Source: Natronosalvus caseinilyticus (GTDB lineage Archaea > Halobacteriota > Halobacteria > Halobacteriales > Natrialbaceae). Taken from it: a DNA stretch of 64,000 nt. The position numbers and the translations under genes were made by a program. The first letter of the stretch is position 1, and each line of letters starts with the position of its first letter. The notes beneath the pieces are model-generated. The model saw nothing but the letters and a program-made list of their open reading frames with translations, was not told the origin of the DNA and made no database searches. The stretch is from the NCBI RefSeq assembly GCF_017357105.1, contig NZ_CP071596.1, positions 1-64,000 of the forward strand, in the 5' to 3' direction. Of this stretch, positions 1 to 9,064 are shown piece by piece.

Positions 1-38
1 CCGAAGTCTCTTATGATGGAATGCCCTACCAGTGCGTA

Positions 39-1256
39 ATGACCGATACTGTGGACGACGTCGAAGTCCCGTACGACGAGGACGAGGCGTCTCAACAGGA
101 GAAAATACGGGCTCTCGAGGAGCGTCTGGAACTCCTCGAATCCCAGAACGAGGAGATGCGGGACAAGCTCCTCGACGCGAACGCCGAGAACAACAAGTAC
201 CAGCAGAAACTCGAGCGTCTGACCCACGAGAACAAGAAGCTCAAGCAGTCGCCGCTGTTCGTCGCCACCGTCCAGGAGATGACCGACGAGGGCGTCATCA
301 TCAAACAGCACGGCAACAACCAGGAGGCGCTGACCGAGGTCACCGAGGAGATGCGTGGCGACTTAGAGCCCGACGCCCGCGTCGCCGTCAACAACTCGCT
401 GTCGATCGTCAAGTCCCTCTCGAACGAGACCGACGTCCGGGCCCGGGTGATGGAAGTCACCGAGAGCCCCGACGTGAGCTACGAGGACATCGGCGGCCTC
501 GACGAGCAGATGCAGGAAGTTCGCGAGACGGTCGAGATGCCCCTGAAGAGCCCCGAGATGTTCGACGAGGTTGGCATCGATCCGCCGAGTGGCGTCCTGC
601 TCTACGGACCGCCGGGGACGGGGAAGACGATGCTCGCCAAAGCGGTCGCCAACCAGACCGACGCGACGTTCATCAAGATGGCCGGCTCCGAACTCGTCCA
701 CAAGTTCATCGGGGAAGGGGCGAAGCTGGTCCGTGACCTCTTCGACGTCGCCCGCGAGCACGAACCCGCGGTCATCTTCATCGACGAAATCGATGCCATC
801 GCCGCCAAGCGTACCGAGTCGAAGACCTCCGGCGACGCCGAGGTCCAGCGGACGATGATGCAGCTGCTGAGCGAGATGGACGGCTTCGAGGAGCGCGGCG
901 ACATCCGCATCATCGCCGCAACGAACCGCTTCGACATGCTCGACCGGGCAATCCTCCGTCCCGGCCGGTTCGATCGCCTCATCGAGGTCCCGAAGCCGAC
1001 CGAGGAAGGACGGGAGCTGATCTTCCAGATCCACACCCGGAACATGAACGTCGCCGACGACGTCGACTTCGCCCAGCTGGCCGCCGAGACGCCCGAGGCC
1101 TCCGGGGCCGACGTCAAGGCTATCTGCACCGAGGCCGGGATGTTCGCCATCCGCGACGACCGCACGGAGATCCGGATGAAGGACTTCTACGACGCCTGGG
1201 AGAAAGTCCAGGCCGAGTCCACCGAGGACCCCGAGGTCTCGAAGACGTTCGCCTGA
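39..1256 (+). CDS. pan: Proteasome-activating nucleotidase (PAN), AAA+ ATPase
   Basis: Regulatory ATPase that unfolds substrates and feeds them to the 20S proteasome in the cytoplasm. Seen: an N-terminal coiled coil (about residues 15-70), an OB-like segment, then an AAA+ module with Walker A GPPGTGKT (about 190-197), Walker B VIFIDEID (about 245-252), and the second-region arginines in the stretch ILRPGRFDR. The ATG at 39 is preferred over the in-frame ATG at 21 because MTDTVDD fits the usual haloarchaeal N-terminus (from memory). Length (405 residues) is normal. The C-terminus is SKTFA, which is not a clear hydrophobic-Tyr-X docking tail. Most haloarchaea have more than one PAN paralogue; which one this is cannot be decided here. 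Confidence 0.95.
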   Translation: MTDTVDDVEVPYDEDEASQQEKIRALEERLELLESQNEEMRDKLLDANAENNKYQQKLERLTHENKKLKQSPLFVATVQEMTDEGVIIKQHGNNQEALTEVTEEMRGDLEPDARVAVNNSLSIVKSLSNETDVRARVMEVTESPDVSYEDIGGLDEQMQEVRETVEMPLKSPEMFDEVGIDPPSGVLLYGPPGTGKTMLAKAVANQTDATFIKMAGSELVHKFIGEGAKLVRDLFDVAREHEPAVIFIDEIDAIAAKRTESKTSGDAEVQRTMMQLLSEMDGFEERGDIRIIAATNRFDMLDRAILRPGRFDRLIEVPKPTEEGRELIFQIHTRNMNVADDVDFAQLAAETPEASGADVKAICTEAGMFAIRDDRTEIRMKDFYDAWEKVQAESTEDPEVSKTFA

Positions 1257-1473
1257 GCCTCGAGCGCCTGAATCCCGAGCGAGACTCTTTTCGCGTTCGC
1301 GTCTTCTTCGATTTCGATACCTGAATCTACGAGTAGCCGTCGAGTCACCACTCTCGATCGATTACCGCGTGACTCGAGTGATCGCTCCTCCTCGAGACTG
1401 TCGGTCGAATCTCGAGGTGATCTCGAAGGTGAATCTCAAGAGCAAACGTCGAGGGCAAAAACGAACGCAGGTG

Positions 1474-1611
1474 CTACAGCGTCGCGAAAAGGGCCCAGGG
1501 AACCAGGAACAGCGCGACGGTCATCAGCCCGAGAATCGCCAGGTAGCCTGCACCCGTGCCGAGGGCTGTGAGCCACGTTGGATGCTCGTACGCCGAGAGA
1601 TCGAGTGCCAT
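1474..1611 (-). CDS. Small one-helix membrane protein, unknown function
   Basis: A 45-residue reading frame starting at the ATG in MALDLSAYEHPTW. The first 15 residues are polar and aromatic; the rest is one long hydrophobic stretch (LGTGAGYLAILGLMTVALFL) with a short tail, so a single-pass membrane protein is likely. It faces away from the GMP synthase gene that starts 92 bases further on. The longer in-frame extension to 1713 would overlap that gene and has poor composition, so I reject it. No family is recognised. The very clean hydrophobic profile supports its being real. Confidence 0.6.
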   Translation of the reverse strand: MALDLSAYEHPTWLTALGTGAGYLAILGLMTVALFLVPWALFATL

Positions 1612-1703
1612 ACTCGATTCTCCGCCGAAGCGATCATAAACGTACCGGGAACGCCAGCCATCGTTCGGACCGTTTTTATCGCTCGAGTGGCTACTTCGCT
1701 GCA

Positions 1704-2273
1704 ATGACGACAATCGCCGTGGTGGACAATCACGGACAGTTCACCCACCTGGAACAGCGTGCGCTGCGCGACCTCGGCGTCGACTGCACGCTGGTCGACA
1801 ACGAGACGCCGCCCGAAGACGTCGAGGCCGACGGTATCATCCTCTCGGGTGGCCCCGACATGGACCGCATTGGCCAGAGTACCGCCTACCTCGAGGACGA
1901 CCGCCCCGTCCTGGGCATCTGTCTTGGCATGCAACTCATGGCCCTCGAACCCGGCGGCGAGGTCGGGAGCGGCGACTACGGCGGCTACGCCGACGTCACC
2001 GTCGAGGTGCTCGAGGAGGACGACCCGCTCATCGGATCGCTGGCCCCCGAGACGCGCGTCTGGGCGAGTCACGCCGACGAGGTCAAAACGCTACCCGAGG
2101 GGTTCACCTGCACGGCCTCGAGCGACGTCTGCGGCGTCGAGGCCATGAGCGACACGGACCGGGACCTCTACGGCGTCCAGTGGCACCCCGAGGTGGCCCA
2201 CACCGAAGAGGGCGAGGAAGTGTTCGAGAACTTCCTCGAAATCTGTCTGGCGTCGGCGGAAGCGACGCACTGA
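1704..2273 (+). CDS. guaA: GMP synthase (glutamine-hydrolysing) subunit A
   Basis: Class I glutamine amidotransferase that releases ammonia from glutamine for amination of XMP to GMP. In archaea this is often a separate subunit from the synthetase, as here (189 residues, no ATP-pyrophosphatase domain follows). Seen: the nucleophile motif GICLGMQ (Cys about 73) and the catalytic His-Glu in WHPEV (about 160-164). The ATG at 1704 gives the expected N-terminus MTTIAVVDNHGQF; the 42-codon upstream extension looks non-coding. The partner subunit B is not in this window. Confidence 0.93.
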   Translation: MTTIAVVDNHGQFTHLEQRALRDLGVDCTLVDNETPPEDVEADGIILSGGPDMDRIGQSTAYLEDDRPVLGICLGMQLMALEPGGEVGSGDYGGYADVTVEVLEEDDPLIGSLAPETRVWASHADEVKTLPEGFTCTASSDVCGVEAMSDTDRDLYGVQWHPEVAHTEEGEEVFENFLEICLASAEATH

Positions 2274-2318
2274 CGGCTACCGCATCGTGTCTGCCGTCCC
2301 CTGGCGGCTCGAGGCTAC

Positions 2319-3355
2319 TCACTCTCCGGCTGATTCACTCTCTGGCTCGGATCGATCGCCGACCACCCGATACGTCCGCCCCCGCTTGCTGCCGACGGCC
2401 TCGATCAGGTCGTAGTGAACCATCTTCGTCAGATAGTTCCGGAGCGTCCGCGACGTCTTGGGGTCGTCCACCCGTCGCTCGTACTCGGCGTAGAGCGCGC
2501 TTGGTTCGATCTCGCCCGCCTCGTCGACGACGTCGTAGAGCACCCGCTGGTGTTCGATCAGGCCGTCGATGGTCTCCCGACGAATCGCTCCCTGGTGTCG
2601 GGAATCGCCTCCTCGAGCGCCTCGTCCGAGAGCGTCCCGTCGCCGCGGCGCATCTCGATCCGGGCTGCCGAACGCAGGATGCCGATGCCGACGCGGGCGT
2701 CGCCGCCCGCTGCCTGCGCGATCCGATGAAGCTGGTCGTCCTCGACGGCGCCCGGCTCGAGGCCCTGTTTCGCTCGTTCTCGAAGGATCGCGACCAGTTC
2801 CTCGGTCGAATAGCGGTCGAACTGCACGCGCGTCCCGGCGCGCAGGCGAGAGCGGACGCGGTCGTCGAACCCGGCGAAGAGTTCGGCCTCGCGGTTGGCG
2901 ATCAACACCAGCGAGACGTGCCCCAACCGGTGGAGGTCGTACAGGGCCGTCGTCTCCTCGAGCTGGTCGACCTCGTCGAGGATGGCAACGACGAGCTGGT
3001 CGTTCGCCGCTGCGAGGCGGTCGAACAGTTCGTCCTTCGGCGTCGAGCGATGGACCTCGAGCGCGAGTCCGAGCGCGTCGAGAATCGCGTACAGCACGCG
3101 ATATCGGGTGTGGTCCTGCCAGCAGTTGACGTAGGCGACCTGTACGTCGGGTCGCTTTTCCTGCAAGCGATCGAGCGTGTATCGCGCGATACAGGTCTTG
3201 CCGACGCCCGTCGGCCCCAGGAGAAAGGTCGTCTCCGGGCGGTCCCCGTGAAGGATCGGCTCGAGCGTCTCCGAGAGGTGGGAGACCTCGTCGTGACGGT
3301 GGACCACCTCGCTCGGAACGAAGTCCTCCTGGAGGACGCGCGGATCGACGATCAC
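2319..3355 (-). pseudogene. cdc6: Orc1/Cdc6-type replication initiator, broken by one frameshift
   Basis: Archaeal origin-recognition/helicase-loading AAA+ family. Frame 1 (from 3355) carries Walker A GPTGVGKT (about residues 47-54), Walker B ILDEVDQ (about 125-131) and the lid region, and stops near 2558. The C-terminal winged-helix part (ETIDGLIEHQ to the end at 2319) is in another frame. The two join if one G is added near 2587-2590 (minus strand reads AGGGAGCGATT where AGGGAGGCGATT would restore frame); the total length is also one base short of a multiple of three. About 345 residues if repaired, a normal size. Either a real loss of the DNA-binding domain or a one-base sequence error. 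No origin-like repeats were seen beside it. Confidence 0.82.
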
Positions 3356-3438
3356 GATACGACGAGTGTGCGCTCGAGGACCATAAACGGTCGTGGCTCG
3401 CCGCGTGCACTCTTTACGCCGGCGTCCGTACGCGGCGT

Positions 3439-4188
3439 ATGCACACCGCCGTTCAGCTGTACTCCTTGCGAAGGCTCGATCGATCGCTTCCCGAGAAACT
3501 CGAACTCGTGGCGCGAACTGGGCTCGAGGGCGTCGAGCTGGCGGGACTCGACGACGCGGATCCCGAGGCCGTCGCCGACGCGCTCGAGCGGACGGGGCTC
3601 GAGGCGATGGCCGCTCACGTCCCGATCGAGGACCTCGAGGCCGACCTCGAGGCCGCCGTCCGCCCCTACGAAACGGTCGGCTGCGAGCGGATCGTCGTTC
3701 CGTGGCTCGATGCCGATTCGTTTCGGTCTCGTCGTGCGATCGAGGAGACGGCCCAGCGGCTTGCGACGCTGGGCAAACGACTCACCGACAAGGGGTATTC
3801 GTGCTCCTATCACAATCATACGCAGGAGTTCTCTGCGATCGAATCAGACGTGGACGACCAGCGCGACGCCTTCGACGTTCTGGCCGGCGCCCTCGCAGGG
3901 ACTCCCGTGACGCTCGAGCTAGACGTGGGATGGGCTCACGCCGCGGGTCGCGACCCCGTGTCCCTCCTCGAGCGCTACGGCAAGCAGATCCCGCTGGTTC
4001 ACCTGAAAGACGTCGACGGCGACGAGCCGTGCGCCCTCGGGACGAGCTCGGTCCCGCTCGAGGCCTGCGTCGACGCCGCCCAGGAAGCAGGCGCGACGTG
4101 GCTCGTCTACGAACACGACGATCCGTCGGACCCGGAACGGACTCTCGAGCGCGACGCCGAGACCATGGTGGACTTGCTCGGCCGATAG
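3439..4188 (+). CDS. Sugar phosphate isomerase/epimerase (xylose-isomerase-like TIM barrel)
   Basis: AP endonuclease 2 / xylose-isomerase-like superfamily. Seen over 249 residues: N-terminal MHTAVQLYSLR, the central YHNHTQEF, then LELDVGWAHAAG and VHLKDVDG, and a late Glu in YEHDD. These are the usual metal-binding His/Asp/Glu positions of the family at successive barrel strands. The substrate cannot be named; relatives act on keto-sugars and inositols. It stands alone between orc1/cdc6 (divergent) and a long gene-free stretch. Confidence 0.85.
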   Translation: MHTAVQLYSLRRLDRSLPEKLELVARTGLEGVELAGLDDADPEAVADALERTGLEAMAAHVPIEDLEADLEAAVRPYETVGCERIVVPWLDADSFRSRRAIEETAQRLATLGKRLTDKGYSCSYHNHTQEFSAIESDVDDQRDAFDVLAGALAGTPVTLELDVGWAHAAGRDPVSLLERYGKQIPLVHLKDVDGDEPCALGTSSVPLEACVDAAQEAGATWLVYEHDDPSDPERTLERDAETMVDLLGR

Positions 4189-5095
4189 TTCGGGACCCGT
4201 CCTCTCGGGCCGACCAGGACGAATTTGTATATCGAAATGCGGTATATCGTGGCGGTGAGTACCCGAGAAGCCGAGGAGAGGACAGGCAATCGCTGTCGAG
4301 CGCAGGTAGCGAAGAACGTTCGTGGACGGCGTCCGATGGACTCCACGATTGCGGGCTGACGCGATACTGGCGAGTGGGCGTACCTTGTCGGCGTACACGA
4401 ACGGGAGAATATCAATCATATGCTCATAGCTGCGAACGTCGTACCCGGTTTCGCGACCGCGACCCCCTGGGTCTCGAGTTCGAACTCACCCTCGCTCGAG
4501 GCCCTGTTTCGTCGACCGTGAGAGAGGGCAGTAGCATCTTCGAATCCGAAATACGGAGAATCGACAGTTGGCCGTCGGATAGCACTCGAGAGGCACCGTC
4601 GGCCGGGGCGTGCGAATATGACATCACTAGCCGACGACGGGACACCCTCTCCTGGAGACCTTTCCAGCCTTCGGTCGCCGTTCGTACCGTCGGGCCGCTA
4701 CCGACGCCGATTCGGCGTCACGGTCTCAGGAAGCTCCCGGTCCGGATTCCCTCTCGAGTCTGGTAATTCAACTGGAACGTAACCGGCCGAAGGCGCACTA
4801 TCGATCCCGGATGGGGGAGTCGGCGAATCGATCCCGGGCTGAGAGCCGCCGCTGAAACGCGGCGCCGATTCGACGGACCGTAGATTCACTCTCGAGAGCT
4901 GGTCGAGGAAGATCGCCGATCGACAGGTTCCGGACCGGCCGTGAGCACGTTTTCGGAGATTTTGCGTTCGATTTCGACGAATAGAGCAGGTCGACGAGAG
5001 CCTAATAAACCCCATTATGATATATTAAATTGGAGTCCGTGGACGCAGCTCGGGCCTTGAGCACGACCGGAAAAATAGCCGACTGCGTAGGGAAG
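4189..5095. other. Gene-free stretch of about 0.9 kb
   Basis: Lies between the convergent ends of the isomerase and amylase genes. I see no convincing gene. Open frames here are shadows or have composition unlike real haloarchaeal proteins. A short near-repeat (TATATCG 10-16 bases apart, about 4227-4249) precedes a 40-codon frame starting at about 4238; it has no ribosome-binding or family support. The last 60 bases are AT-rich (around 5010-5030). Confidence 0.5.
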
Positions 5096-6415
5096 TCAGT
5101 ACGGCGCGTAGAACACCCATCCCTCCGGCGGGACCCAGACTTCGACCCAGCCGTCACCGTTGACCTCGACGTCGCCGGCGTTCCCGCTGTAGTCGTTGAG
5201 CGTCTCGTTGCGCCAGGTCGTGTACACCCACTGGCCCTTCCAGTCGTTCGTGTTGTTGTTCAACCCGACGAGCAGATTGTTGTCCCGCTCGTAAATCGCG
5301 AGATCGGAGTCGGCGTGGCGCCAGTAGGTCGCTCCGCCCGCGAGATTCTTCTTGACCCAGACCATGTTGTTGATCGCGTCGTCGTCGAGGATGCTATCGG
5401 GGTAGAGGTTGTACACCATCGGCGTCCCCTCGATCGTGAGGACGTGCGCGTGGGCGAGGTGGTACTGCGGCGGTGCACCCTCGTCGTGGTTCTGGACGAA
5501 GGGCCACGCGTGCCACGGGTCCTGTGCCTTCAGTCCAGCTCCCTCGAGCTGGCTCATGTCGCCGTAGTCGAAGACCGACTCAAGGACGAAGTACAGCGGG
5601 TAATCGAAGGCGTCCATTCCCGTATCCACGTAGTTCTGGACGTAGTCGACGCTGCCGTCGAACACCTCACCGACGCGGTTCATGCCGAACTCGTCGGCCC
5701 AGGGATTCGCGTACTGGTCCCAGAACTCGGCCTCGACGTGTTTGACCGCGTCGTACCGGTAGCCGTCCGCCCCGAAACTCGCGATTTTCTGCATGTAGTT
5801 GTACAGCTGCTCGCGGACGTACGGCGCCGTGTCCTCGTGGCCGTGGGCCTCGAGCTGGGCGAGGTCCTTGAGCCCGAGCAGGTCGCCGTGTTCGACCTGG
5901 TGCTCGTCGTTCCAGTCGTCGATGGAGCCGACGTGCGTATGGAAGTGCTCCTCGTCGAACTGCGGGAAGTCGTACCCCCGGTCGGCGGCCATGTGGTTCA
6001 TCACGCAGTCGACGTACACTTCGAGGCCGTTGTCGTGGGCGGTGTCGATGAGCCGTTGCAAGTCGGCTTCGGTGCCGAACTCGCTATCGAAGGAACGGAA
6101 GTCGACGGGCTGGTAGCCGAGCGGTGGGTCATTGCGTCCGTCCTGGTCCGCCCAGGTCAGTTCGCTCTCCTGGGGCGCCTGGATCCAGATGCCGTCGTAC
6201 CCGCGGTCGGCGACCTTCCAGAGGTTGTCGGTGATGGTCGGCCACGTTTCGTGGAAGTACTGAAAGAACGCTCGTTCCCCGGCAGCCGACACCGTCGAGG
6301 CCGATCCGAGGCCGGCGAGCGCCAGCCCGGTCGTCGCTGCTCCACGAACGACGTTCCGCCTGCTGATCGTCGGTGACTCCTGTGCACGTTCGCCGTGAGT
6401 GTCTTTCTCAGACAT
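5096..6415 (-). CDS. Tat-exported alpha-amylase (GH13)
   Basis: Secreted endo-acting glucan hydrolase. Seen: twin-arginine signal SRRNVVRG (Arg about 19-20) with a hydrophobic stretch ending near residue 43, then a GH13 barrel. Region I is VDCVMNH (about 135-141). The nucleophile Asp is in GYRYDAVKH (about 222), the acid/base Glu in VGEVFDG (about 250), and the third carboxylate in QNHDEG (about 311). The C-terminal domain is small. The ATG at 6415 is chosen over the TTG/GTG-like start ten codons earlier because the upstream part lies in the AT-rich promoter. The 439-residue length fits archaeal and bacterial alpha-amylases. Upstream sites suggest sugar-responsive control. Folding before Tat export is usual for haloarchaeal secreted enzymes. 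Confidence 0.93.
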   Translation of the reverse strand: MSEKDTHGERAQESPTISRRNVVRGAATTGLALAGLGSASTVSAAGERAFFQYFHETWPTITDNLWKVADRGYDGIWIQAPQESELTWADQDGRNDPPLGYQPVDFRSFDSEFGTEADLQRLIDTAHDNGLEVYVDCVMNHMAADRGYDFPQFDEEHFHTHVGSIDDWNDEHQVEHGDLLGLKDLAQLEAHGHEDTAPYVREQLYNYMQKIASFGADGYRYDAVKHVEAEFWDQYANPWADEFGMNRVGEVFDGSVDYVQNYVDTGMDAFDYPLYFVLESVFDYGDMSQLEGAGLKAQDPWHAWPFVQNHDEGAPPQYHLAHAHVLTIEGTPMVYNLYPDSILDDDAINNMVWVKKNLAGGATYWRHADSDLAIYERDNNLLVGLNNNTNDWKGQWVYTTWRNETLNDYSGNAGDVEVNGDGWVEVWVPPEGWVFYAPY

Positions 6416-6453
6416 ACAAGTACGAGGTACTATTACATCCAACATATGTATTT

Positions 6454-6470
6454 TGTAATTTTAAATTACA
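6454..6470 (-). promoter_or_regulatory. AT-rich palindrome over the likely amylase TATA box
   Basis: TGTAATTT and AAATTACA form a perfect 8-base inverted repeat around one base, 39-55 bases upstream of the amylase start. It contains the most TATA-like sequence in an otherwise GC-rich region, so it is probably the core promoter, and its symmetry could also bind a dimeric regulator. Whether it is operator as well as TATA box is inference. Confidence 0.55.
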
Positions 6471-6479
6471 ATTAACAGC

Positions 6480-6496
6480 TACTCGAAGAAGGAGTA
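6480..6496 (-). promoter_or_regulatory. Candidate TrmB-type operator upstream of the amylase promoter
   Basis: Reads TACT, eight bases, then GAGTA on the plus strand. This is the form I recall for the haloarchaeal sugar regulator TrmB (TACT-N7/8-GAGTA). It lies about 10 bases upstream of the AT-rich promoter palindrome. For TrmB, a site upstream of the TATA box goes with activation when sugar is scarce. The function here is inferred from the motif and the target gene only. Confidence 0.45.
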
Positions 6497-6638
6497 TCGG
6501 CGACCTCACCATGTGAATTCGAGGAGAGCGTGAAAGCCGTGAGCGAGCAGGATAGAAACCGGAATCTGTCGTCCTAGCGCTGATGAAATCGGCGTGTATC
6601 CACCGTGGTTTCTTTACCACTCACCGACACCCTCCGGT

Positions 6639-7025
6639 ATGGACGAGATTTCACTCGGCGTTCCGGAACCGGTACTCGAGCGACTTCCCGACGACAGCGG
6701 TGACACGGCGATGGACATGCAACATGCCGTCGCTGATTGGGAGAGCCGATTGAATCGCATCATCGAAGACGCTGACGACGACGCAGAAGCCGCCGGCCAC
6801 GTCCTCGACGCGATCGAGCACTTCGAGGATCGACTCGAGACCTACGATACGTTCGTTCCCGAACTCCGGGCGTGGGGGCAGTCGCCGATTTACGCCATCG
6901 CGTGGCGAACGCTCTACGCGGACGTCATTGCCCAACTGTACGAACACGAGGACCTCGCGACGTACCTCGACCGGGAGCGAAACTCCCGACTGGTCCAAGA
7001 CGGGATTCGTCTCCGGGACCGGTGA
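6639..7025 (+). CDS. Conserved-looking acidic protein, unknown function
   Basis: A 128-residue acidic, mostly helical protein beginning MDEISLGVPEPVLERL. No motif or family is recognised. The middle (HVLDAIEHFEDRLETY) looks like an amphipathic helix. The ATG at 6639 is taken rather than the in-frame ATG at 6594, because the extra 15 residues lie in promoter-like sequence shared with the divergent amylase. The next gene begins near its stop on the same strand, so the two may form an operon. Confidence 0.7.
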   Translation: MDEISLGVPEPVLERLPDDSGDTAMDMQHAVADWESRLNRIIEDADDDAEAAGHVLDAIEHFEDRLETYDTFVPELRAWGQSPIYAIAWRTLYADVIAQLYEHEDLATYLDRERNSRLVQDGIRLRDR

Positions 7026-7118
7026 GTGCTGACAGCCGGTCAGATAGTCTTCCGTTCGAAACAGTCGGTTGCGAATGCAGACGCAACGATTTTCTTCGCA
7101 TCTACGGTAGAAAGGGGC

Positions 7119-7589
7119 GTGAACGCGAGGGACGAGGACGGCGCTGACCTGGACGCGACGACGCGACTTCGCCGGCGTGTGCTCCCGACACTGCACCGAA
7201 TCAAAGAGCCGCTGGGCGGGTTCGCCACGTGTACCCAGCACCCGTCTGAGTACGTCGGAACCATCGAACGAGACCTGCGAGCGTTTCGGCCGGACCTCGA
7301 GGCGATGGCGTTTTCCCCGGAACCGATCGCCTCGCTGAAGGTCCACGAGGACGGCCGTTTCTCGGCTGGAAGCTGGGTGCGACGGCGGTCGCCGCTGGCC
7401 GACTGGCAGCTACACGTGACGCTGTTTCAGGACGGGCGAGACGCCGTCGACGTGTTCGCCCACCGGGAGTACTCCTGGCTTCGCCACCCGTACAAGCACT
7501 ACGTCGGCGACGGCTGGGATACGTCGGGCGGCGTCGATCGGATGCGGTCATTGTTGCGAGGTCACGGAATCGAGTTCGTCGTGGACTAG
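7119..7589 (+). CDS. Haloarchaeal protein of unknown function
   Basis: About 156 residues from the GTG at 7119; an in-frame GTG at 7026 overlaps the previous stop and would add 31 residues of untypical composition. Seen: KVHEDGRFSAGSW and VFAHREYSWLRHPYKHY, rich in aromatic and His residues and suggesting a compact alpha/beta fold. There is no signal or membrane segment. Family not recognised. It sits directly behind another unknown gene and may share its function. Confidence 0.65.
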   Translation: MNARDEDGADLDATTRLRRRVLPTLHRIKEPLGGFATCTQHPSEYVGTIERDLRAFRPDLEAMAFSPEPIASLKVHEDGRFSAGSWVRRRSPLADWQLHVTLFQDGRDAVDVFAHREYSWLRHPYKHYVGDGWDTSGGVDRMRSLLRGHGIEFVVD

Positions 7590-7801
7590 ACGAGTGCAGT
7601 GCTTCGGCGTGCCGTCGACCTCGAGACGGTCCGTGGTGCATCTCCTGGCCGTCCGTACCGTTCCTCGAGGCCTTTCGCACCGTGCCTCGAGAGGTCTCGG
7701 TTCGCATCTCGAGACGAACGTAAGGCGACCTCGAGACGAACTCGAGGTGAGAACGTATCGACAACGCAACCTATTCGACCCCCGCGTTCGAACCACGACC
7801 C

Positions 7802-8911
7802 ATGACCCGGACGGAGACGGTCGCCGCCTTCACGGACCTCTACCTCCCCACGGTCAACGGCGTCACCTACACGATCCAGCTCTGGCGCAAGCGCTGGCGC
7901 CAGCAACGGACGGCGATGCCCATCGTCTACCCGGAGATGGACGGCTACGAGGCTGGCCCCGGCGAGTACCCGATTCGAAGCGTTCGCGCGCCGCTTTACC
8001 CCCAGTACCGCCTCGGGCTTCCCTCGATTCCAGACGACCTCGAGACGCCGGACGTCGTCCACGTCCACACGCCCTTCACCATCGGTTTCGCCGGGATTCG
8101 CTTCGCCCGCAAGCGCGACGTGCCCGTCGTCGCCTCCTATCACACCCTCCTGGACGACCGGGCCAGCCAGCACGTCTCCGGTAACGTCCTCGACGGCGTC
8201 AAGCGGACCTGCCGGCTCTACGAGCGCACGTTCTTCGAGCGCGTCGACCACGTCACCGCGCCGACCTCCTTCGCCCGCGATCACTTGCTCGAGACCGTCG
8301 AGGCCGACGTCGACGTGACGGTGGTCTCGAACGGCATCGACACCGACTTCTTCCGGCCAGTCGATCCGACCTCATTTCGCAATCGATACGATCTCCCCGA
8401 CGACCGCCCGCTGCTCGGCTACACGGGTCGCCACGGCGAAGAGAAGAACCTCGAGGAGGCGATCGACGCCGTGGACGGAACGCGGATGACGCTCGTCCTC
8501 GGCGGCGACGGACCCGCTCGCGAGGCCCTCGAGGAGCACGCGGCCAAGGTGGACGCCGACGTCAGATTCCTCGGCTTCCTCGAGCGCGAGGAGTTGCCGG
8601 CGTTTTATGCCGCCCTCGACGTGTTCATCTTCCCGAGCCCGGTCGAGACCCAGGGGCTCGTGGCCCTCGAGGCGACTGCCTGCGGGACGCCCGTCGTCGC
8701 TGTCGACGAAGGGGCACTGACCGATTCGGTGATCCAGGGCGAAACCGGCTACCGCTACCGGCGCGGATCGATCGGAGACCTTCAGTGGGCGATCACGCGC
8801 TGTCTCGATGAACACGACCGTCTGGCCGACCTCTGTCGCCGGCGACGAGCGATGCTCTCGGTAGACCACTCCATCGAGCAACTGTCCGAGATATACGATC
8901 GACTCGTCTGA
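7802..8911 (+). CDS. Glycosyltransferase family 4 (GT-B fold)
   Basis: Transfers a sugar from an activated donor to a lipid, glycan or small-molecule acceptor at the cytoplasmic face; the acceptor is unknown. Seen: N-terminal acceptor domain with FTDLYLPTVNGV and the DVVHVHTPF strand. The linker has VVSNGIDTDFF (about 174-184). The donor domain has GYTGRHGEEKNLE and the E-x7-E signature (Glu about 282 and 290) in the stretch VETQGLVALEATACG. The 369-residue length is normal. It resembles the diacylglycerol or mannosyl transferase branch, but the sugar cannot be assigned. It has no obvious operon partner. Confidence 0.9.
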   Translation: MTRTETVAAFTDLYLPTVNGVTYTIQLWRKRWRQQRTAMPIVYPEMDGYEAGPGEYPIRSVRAPLYPQYRLGLPSIPDDLETPDVVHVHTPFTIGFAGIRFARKRDVPVVASYHTLLDDRASQHVSGNVLDGVKRTCRLYERTFFERVDHVTAPTSFARDHLLETVEADVDVTVVSNGIDTDFFRPVDPTSFRNRYDLPDDRPLLGYTGRHGEEKNLEEAIDAVDGTRMTLVLGGDGPAREALEEHAAKVDADVRFLGFLEREELPAFYAALDVFIFPSPVETQGLVALEATACGTPVVAVDEGALTDSVIQGETGYRYRRGSIGDLQWAITRCLDEHDRLADLCRRRRAMLSVDHSIEQLSEIYDRLV

Positions 8912-9064
8912 GCGGTCTCGAGAAGCGGTTTCAGGAGCGGTTCGGGAAGGGTCTCGGAAACGGTTTCAGGAGCAGTCATGGGACGCACCGAACGTTCGAC
9001 TCGAGACTGATTCCCAACAGGCCCGACCGCGGGCACTTAAGTCTCGTCGCGTCAATTCGAGCGC

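Noticed and set aside
4238-4360. 40-codon frame in the long gene-free stretch
   Set aside because: No ribosome-binding or promoter support, no family, unusual composition.
5030-6376. 448-codon open frame opposite the alpha-amylase
   Set aside because: Antisense shadow of a clear GH13 gene; its Val/Asp/Arg-rich sequence is the typical product of reading GC-rich haloarchaeal DNA on the wrong strand.
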